A stretch of DNA of 26,628 bases, taken from SG8-30 sp964406445. Its GTDB lineage: Bacteria; Pseudomonadota; Gammaproteobacteria; Steroidobacterales; Steroidobacteraceae. The notes under the pieces are model-generated. The model was not told the origin of the DNA. It saw only the letters and a program-made list of their open reading frames with translations, and did not search any database. Shown here piece after piece: positions 22,173 through 26,628 of the stretch; within the stretch, counting starts at the first letter, position 1; every line of letters begins with the position of its first letter. Where the stretch lies: contig CAYORU010000045.1 in NCBI GenBank assembly GCA_964406445.1, positions 1 through 26,628 on the forward strand, in the 5' to 3' direction. Made by a program: the position numbers and the translations under genes.

Positions 22173-22272
22173 GGTCGATCTCGGCTGGCGCGGGAGGGGC
22201 CCAGATTATGCTCGGGGCGAATCCCGCAGGCGAGGATCGACGCGACCGTTCGGGCGCGCAGCGGAAGTTTCT

Positions 22273-22301
22273 TTGACGGGGCCGGGGTAGCGGCGTAGCG
22301 T
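22273..22301 (+). promoter_or_regulatory. Candidate sigma-70 promoter of the M48-TerB gene pair
   Basis: TTGACG (22273-22278), a 17-base spacer and TAGCGT (22296-22301) form a plausible promoter with a good -35 and a weak -10. It lies between azlC and the M48 gene, whose ATG is 46 bases downstream. Confidence 0.4.
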
Positions 22302-22347
22302 CTCCGGAAACGCCCGGACGGCCGGCAACGATAACAAGGGGCCTGTC

Positions 22348-23520
22348 ATGGACCCGCAAATCCTGACCACCCGCTACCGCGGCGACGCGGAGCTTCGCGA
22401 CGCGCTGCGCGCCGACCCGGTGATCCAGCGGGAGGTCGCGCAGGTCGACGTCTCGGCCCACCAGTCGATGCTCCGCTCCCGGCTTCTCGGCCACGCGGTC
22501 AGGGTCGCGCCCGGCCTGATCCCCTCGGTCCACGAGGCCTTCGAGGCCCTCGGCAAGCGCACCGGCGTGGCTGCGGACCTCGAGGCCTACGTCGTGCCCA
22601 CGCCGGGCATCAACGCCTACGTGACGCGCGGACGGACGCGGACCTTCGTGGTCCTGAACGGCGATACCGTCAACGCGCTCGACGCCCGCGAGCTGCAGTT
22701 CGTCATCGGCCACGAGCTCGGGCACGCGGCCTTCGGCCACCACGACGTCAACGAATTCTTGGTCATCGACCGCGTCGACCCGCGGCGGCGCATGCAGCTG
22801 ATGGCGCTGAGCCGGGCGCAGGAGATCTCGGCCGACCGCATGGGGCTGCTCTGCTGCGGCGACTTCGACGTCGCCACCAAGGCCCTGTTCCGCACCGCCT
22901 CGGGCATCACCACGCCCGACCTGGCGATGGATCCGGCCCTGTTCGACCAGCAGTGGGACCAGTACGTCAACGAGCTTCTGGAGGTGGGCACCGACGATTC
23001 GCTCGGGATGCTGACCCACCCGGTCGCGCACCTGCGCATCAAGGCGTTGCGCCTGTTCTGGGAGGCGGATCTCTGGATGGCGCCGGATCCCGCGGCGCAG
23101 GCGGCCGTCGACGAGGAAGTCGGCGCACTGCTGGCGGTGCTGGATCCGCTCGCGCGCGAGCGGCCCGACGCGGCAGATCCGATCCTCGCGGACTTCTTCC
23201 TGTGGGGCGGGCTGTACATGGCCCTGTCCCACGGCGACCTCGGCGAGAAGGAGCGGGAGCGGCTCGCCTCCGTGGCCTCGCCCGCCCGTCTGCAGCAGGC
23301 GCTCGCGGCCGGCGTGCCGGGCTCCGACCAGTGCCTCGAGCGCTTCGCCGAGTGCCTCGCGCGCCGCCAGCAGAAGCTGACGGCGAGCGAGATCAACCGG
23401 ATCCTGGAGGGCCTGGTCCAGATCGCCCGCGCCGACGAGCAGGTGGCTGCCGACGAGCAGGCGGCGCTGCGCCAGCTCGCCGCGAAGCTGCGCGTCAGCG
23501 CCGACCTGTTCCTGAACTGA
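22348..23520 (+). CDS. Soluble M48-family metallopeptidase with TerB-like C-terminal region
   Basis: This 390-residue protein has AAGGGG before its ATG. There is no signal peptide or membrane helix, unusual for an M48 peptidase, so it should be cytosolic. The zinc site is HELGH at 122-126, within FVIGHELGHAAFGHHD; the third ligand is probably E159 in AQEISADRMG. The middle region is helical. Residues about 345-390 (INRILEGLVQIARADEQVAA, DEQAALRQLAAKL) match the pattern of the last repeat of TerB/tellurite-resistance-like domains. Likely an intracellular quality-control protease; the substrate is unknown. The next gene follows after 22 bases, so they form a unit. Confidence 0.85.
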   Translation: MDPQILTTRYRGDAELRDALRADPVIQREVAQVDVSAHQSMLRSRLLGHAVRVAPGLIPSVHEAFEALGKRTGVAADLEAYVVPTPGINAYVTRGRTRTFVVLNGDTVNALDARELQFVIGHELGHAAFGHHDVNEFLVIDRVDPRRRMQLMALSRAQEISADRMGLLCCGDFDVATKALFRTASGITTPDLAMDPALFDQQWDQYVNELLEVGTDDSLGMLTHPVAHLRIKALRLFWEADLWMAPDPAAQAAVDEEVGALLAVLDPLARERPDAADPILADFFLWGGLYMALSHGDLGEKERERLASVASPARLQQALAAGVPGSDQCLERFAECLARRQQKLTASEINRILEGLVQIARADEQVAADEQAALRQLAAKLRVSADLFLN

Positions 23521-23542
23521 ACTCTACGAGGGAGCTGCACCC

Positions 23543-24001
23543 ATGAACGCGCCGGATCGCGAGACCATCCTCAAGAAGATCGCAGACATCGCGAAGCTCG
23601 CGGGCATCCGCGGTCAGGTCGACGAGAAGGGTCGTTTTGCCGCCGGCTTCACGCTGGCCGACAAGCGCACTCAGCTCGTCTACGTCCTGCCCTCGGTCCA
23701 GACGCCCGCGGGCACCGTCATCAACATCTATTCGCCCTGCCGCTGGGTCGAGGGCGGGCTCCTGTCGAAGATGTCGCGGGACCAGGCGCTGGAGCTGCTC
23801 AAGGCCAACGAGAATATCGTGTTCGCCCGCTACAGCGTGCTGGAGGGCGAGGACGGCCAGATGCTGGTCATGGCCGGCATGGACGCGCTGCTCGACACGC
23901 TCGACGCGGCCGAGTTCAACACCTACCTCTGGGCCGTGGCGACCCATGCCGACGCCTACGAGGCGAAGCACGAAGGCAAGAAGGCCAAAGACAAGTACTG
24001 A
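23543..24001 (+). CDS. Small protein with possible YbjN / secretion-chaperone-like fold
   Basis: This 152-residue soluble protein has a good GAGGGAG ribosome site. It follows the M48-TerB gene by 22 bases and is probably cotranscribed. The N-terminal helix (RETILKKIADIAKLAG) leads into a beta sheet (GRFAAGFTLADKRTQLVYVL, GTVINIYSPCRWVEG), then a helix LSKMSRDQALELLKANENI and ARYSVLEGEDGQMLVMAGM, with a Lys-rich C-terminus. The alternation suggests the YbjN/type III chaperone-like fold, by analogy only. It may be an adaptor or chaperone of the protease. Confidence 0.68.
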   Translation: MNAPDRETILKKIADIAKLAGIRGQVDEKGRFAAGFTLADKRTQLVYVLPSVQTPAGTVINIYSPCRWVEGGLLSKMSRDQALELLKANENIVFARYSVLEGEDGQMLVMAGMDALLDTLDAAEFNTYLWAVATHADAYEAKHEGKKAKDKY

Positions 24002-24026
24002 GGGGCCGACCGACGGGCCCGGCCGC

Positions 24027-24644
24027 TCACTCCGCCGCGGGCAACTTGCGCCGGCGCCGGCCGGCGCGGCCGCTCATCGCGCGGCCGGCGACGAGGTGGG
24101 CCGCCACGTCGTCGCCCGACTCCGCGGCCCGGCGGATGCCGTCCTCGATCATGCGCGCGGCGTGCTGCGGGCCGACCCAGTTCGCGATCGTGACCCACTT
24201 GCCCTTCTCCAGGTCCTTGTAGTGCTGGAAGAAGTGCGCGATCTGGTCGGTCAGGATCCGCGGCAGGTCCTTCCAGGTCTTCACGCCGGTGTAGAAGGGG
24301 TGCAGCTTGTCCACCGGCACCGCCACGACCTTCTCGTCCGGGCCGGCTTCGTCCTTCATCAGCAGCGCGCCGACCGGCCGGCAGCGGATGATCACGCCCG
24401 GCACGACGGGCACGACGCCCACCACGATGATGTCCACCGGATCGCCGTCCTCGGACAGCGTGTGCGGCACGAAGCCGTAGTTGCCCGGGTAGAACATGGC
24501 CGTGTGCAGGAAGCGGTCCACGCGCAGCACGCCCGACTCCTTGTCGAGCTCGTACTTCACCGGCACCCCGCCCTGCGGGATCTCGATCAGCGCGTTGATG
24601 TCGTGGGGCGGGTCCTCGCCGATCGGGATCTTGTCGATGTCCAT
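24027..24644 (-). CDS. ppa: Inorganic pyrophosphatase (soluble, family I)
   Basis: This 205-residue enzyme hydrolyses pyrophosphate to phosphate, driving biosynthetic reactions. The signature EDGDPVDIIV gives the metal ligands D66, D68 and D71. IEIPQGGVPVKYELDKESG and FYPGNYGFVPHT are also characteristic, as is KDLEKGKWV near the C-terminal third. The protein is about 30 residues longer than the usual 175. The extra tail is basic (GRAGRRRRKLPAAE) and of no known role. The ATG at 24644 lies four bases after the hemE stop codon, so it ends the pyrF-hemE-ppa operon. Confidence 0.95.
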   Translation of the reverse strand: MDIDKIPIGEDPPHDINALIEIPQGGVPVKYELDKESGVLRVDRFLHTAMFYPGNYGFVPHTLSEDGDPVDIIVVGVVPVVPGVIIRCRPVGALLMKDEAGPDEKVVAVPVDKLHPFYTGVKTWKDLPRILTDQIAHFFQHYKDLEKGKWVTIANWVGPQHAARMIEDGIRRAAESGDDVAAHLVAGRAMSGRAGRRRRKLPAAE

Positions 24645-24648
24645 GGTG

Positions 24649-25709
<1,061 letters not shown>

Positions 25710-25713
<4 letters not shown>

Positions 25714-26429
25714 GCAGCCCCCCGGAAGCATCCGGCGATCGTCTCCTGGATCTGCTCGGCGGCCGCGCGCGGCGAGGCGGCGTCGCGGATCGGCCGGCCG
25801 ACCACGATGTAGTCGGCGCCGTTGGCGAAGGCCTGCTCGACGTTCACCACCCGCTTCTGGTCGTCCACCGGCCGGTTCTCGACCGGCCGGATGCCGGGCG
25901 TCACGACGATCAGCCGGTCGTCGACGCCGGCGCGCAGCAGCTTCGCCTCGAGGCCGGAGGACACCACGCCGTCGCAGCCGGCCTGGAGCGCGCGCCGCGC
26001 CCGCGACAGCACCAGCTGCTCGACGTCGCACTGGAAACCGAGGTCGTCGAGGTCGCCGCGGTCGAGGCTCGTCAGCACCGTGACCGCGAGCACCTTGACG
26101 TCGCCCTTCGCGGCGGCGGCGGCCTCCATGATGCCCTGGTTGCCATGCACGGTGGCGAAGGTCACGCCGCGGCCGTGCAGGTTCCTGACGGCGGCAGCGA
26201 CGGTCGCGGGGACGTCGAAGAACTTGAGGTCGACGAAGATCCGCTTGCCGCGGCCGGCCATCCAGTCGAGCAGCTCGAAGTAGCCGCCGGACATGAAGAG
26301 CTCGAGGCCGAGCTTGTAGAAGGCGACGGAATCGCCGAGTTCCTCCGCAAGCATGCGCGCCGCGGCGGCGTCGGGGACGTCCATGGCGAAGATCAGGCGC
26401 TCGCGCGCGGGAACGGTCACTCGGGTCAC
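25710..26429 (-). CDS. pyrF: Orotidine 5'-phosphate decarboxylase
   Basis: This 239-residue enzyme makes UMP from OMP, the last step of de novo pyrimidine synthesis. The catalytic D-L-K-x-x-D motif is DLKFFDVPATV (D67, K69, D72), after substrate-binding FAMDVPD and FYKLGLELF. The phosphate loop is VVTPGIRP, with GADYIVVGRPIRDA near the end. The GTG start is chosen because GGAGA lies 6 bases upstream; a second GTG three codons in is possible. It is translationally coupled to hemE through a 4-base overlap. Confidence 0.96.
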
Positions 26430-26628
26430 GGGGGTCTCCGGGCCTGGGCCCCGCGAATGTTACTGGACCGCGCGCCCGGACGGGGACTGTCGCCATGGGC
26501 GCCCCCACGTACAGGATCTTGGGCACCGTGCCTGCGCCGCGGCCGGGATCCGGGCGTTACGGTTGTCTTGGCCGAGCCTTGCGCGCGGGCGGGATCCGGC
26601 CTGGGCCACCACTTCGCTCGCGCAGTCG
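26430..26628. other. Unassigned right edge, possible pyrF promoter region
   Basis: No confident gene is seen in the last 199 bases. Two minus-strand frames are open from the edge and end in stops between the edge and pyrF, so the 3' end of an upstream gene may be present, but neither matches a family I know. On the minus strand TAACAT (26462 down to 26457) could be a -10 element for pyrF, with no clear -35. Confidence 0.3.

Noticed and set aside
26495..26628. Plus-strand gene running off the right edge
   Set aside because: The frame from the ATG near 26495 is open but short, Gly/Pro/Arg-rich and unlike any known protein start.

Overview
The window is GC-rich, bacterial and densely coded. The closest recognisable relatives and gene orders are gammaproteobacterial: tesA divergent from ybbA-ybbP, a FadD of exactly E. 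coli length, and HemE matching the E. coli protein along its length. One PEP-CTERM protein behind a sigma-54 promoter points to an environmental, probably exopolysaccharide-producing member of the group. I cannot name the genus. No rRNA, tRNA, CRISPR array or complete insertion sequence was recognised.

Region 1 (1-1417) looks like the edge of a defence or accessory island. It holds the first 54 codons of a type I restriction-modification HsdM, reading off the left end, and a divergent two-gene unit: a Panacea-domain (SocA-like) protein plus a small unknown protein, probably an antitoxin/toxin pair. An inverted repeat precedes each.

Region 2 (1437-6056, minus strand) is a run of four genes, mostly for exported proteins: an unknown periplasmic protein, an M48 metalloprotease lipoprotein with TPRs, a DsrE-like protein, and a lipoprotein 5'-nucleotidase. 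Divergent from it, at 6161-9139, is the most unusual gene here: a 992-residue fusion of a serine alpha/beta-hydrolase (lipase/LCAT-like), a domain resembling the N-terminal domain of M17 leucyl aminopeptidases, and a C-terminal CHAT (caspase-like) protease. All expected catalytic residues of the hydrolase and CHAT domains are present.

Region 3 (9123-15288) holds a YkgJ-type cysteine-cluster protein, a DUF456 membrane protein, a methyltransferase resembling a mostly archaeal family, and a repeat element with perfect 33-bp inverted arms. It continues with a class I fructose-bisphosphate aldolase, a secreted orphan protein with a structured leader, the PEP-CTERM protein (with sigma-54 promoter and a strong terminator), and a secreted DUF4139 protein.

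Region 4 (15471-22172) holds the YbbP/YbbA exporter genes, whose start overlaps head-to-head with tesA, then fadD with its own promoter, then convergent azlC-azlD. Region 5 (22348-24001) is a two-gene unit: a soluble M48 peptidase with a TerB-like tail and a small YbjN/chaperone-like protein. Region 6 (24027-26429, minus strand) is a translationally coupled housekeeping operon, pyrF-hemE-ppa.
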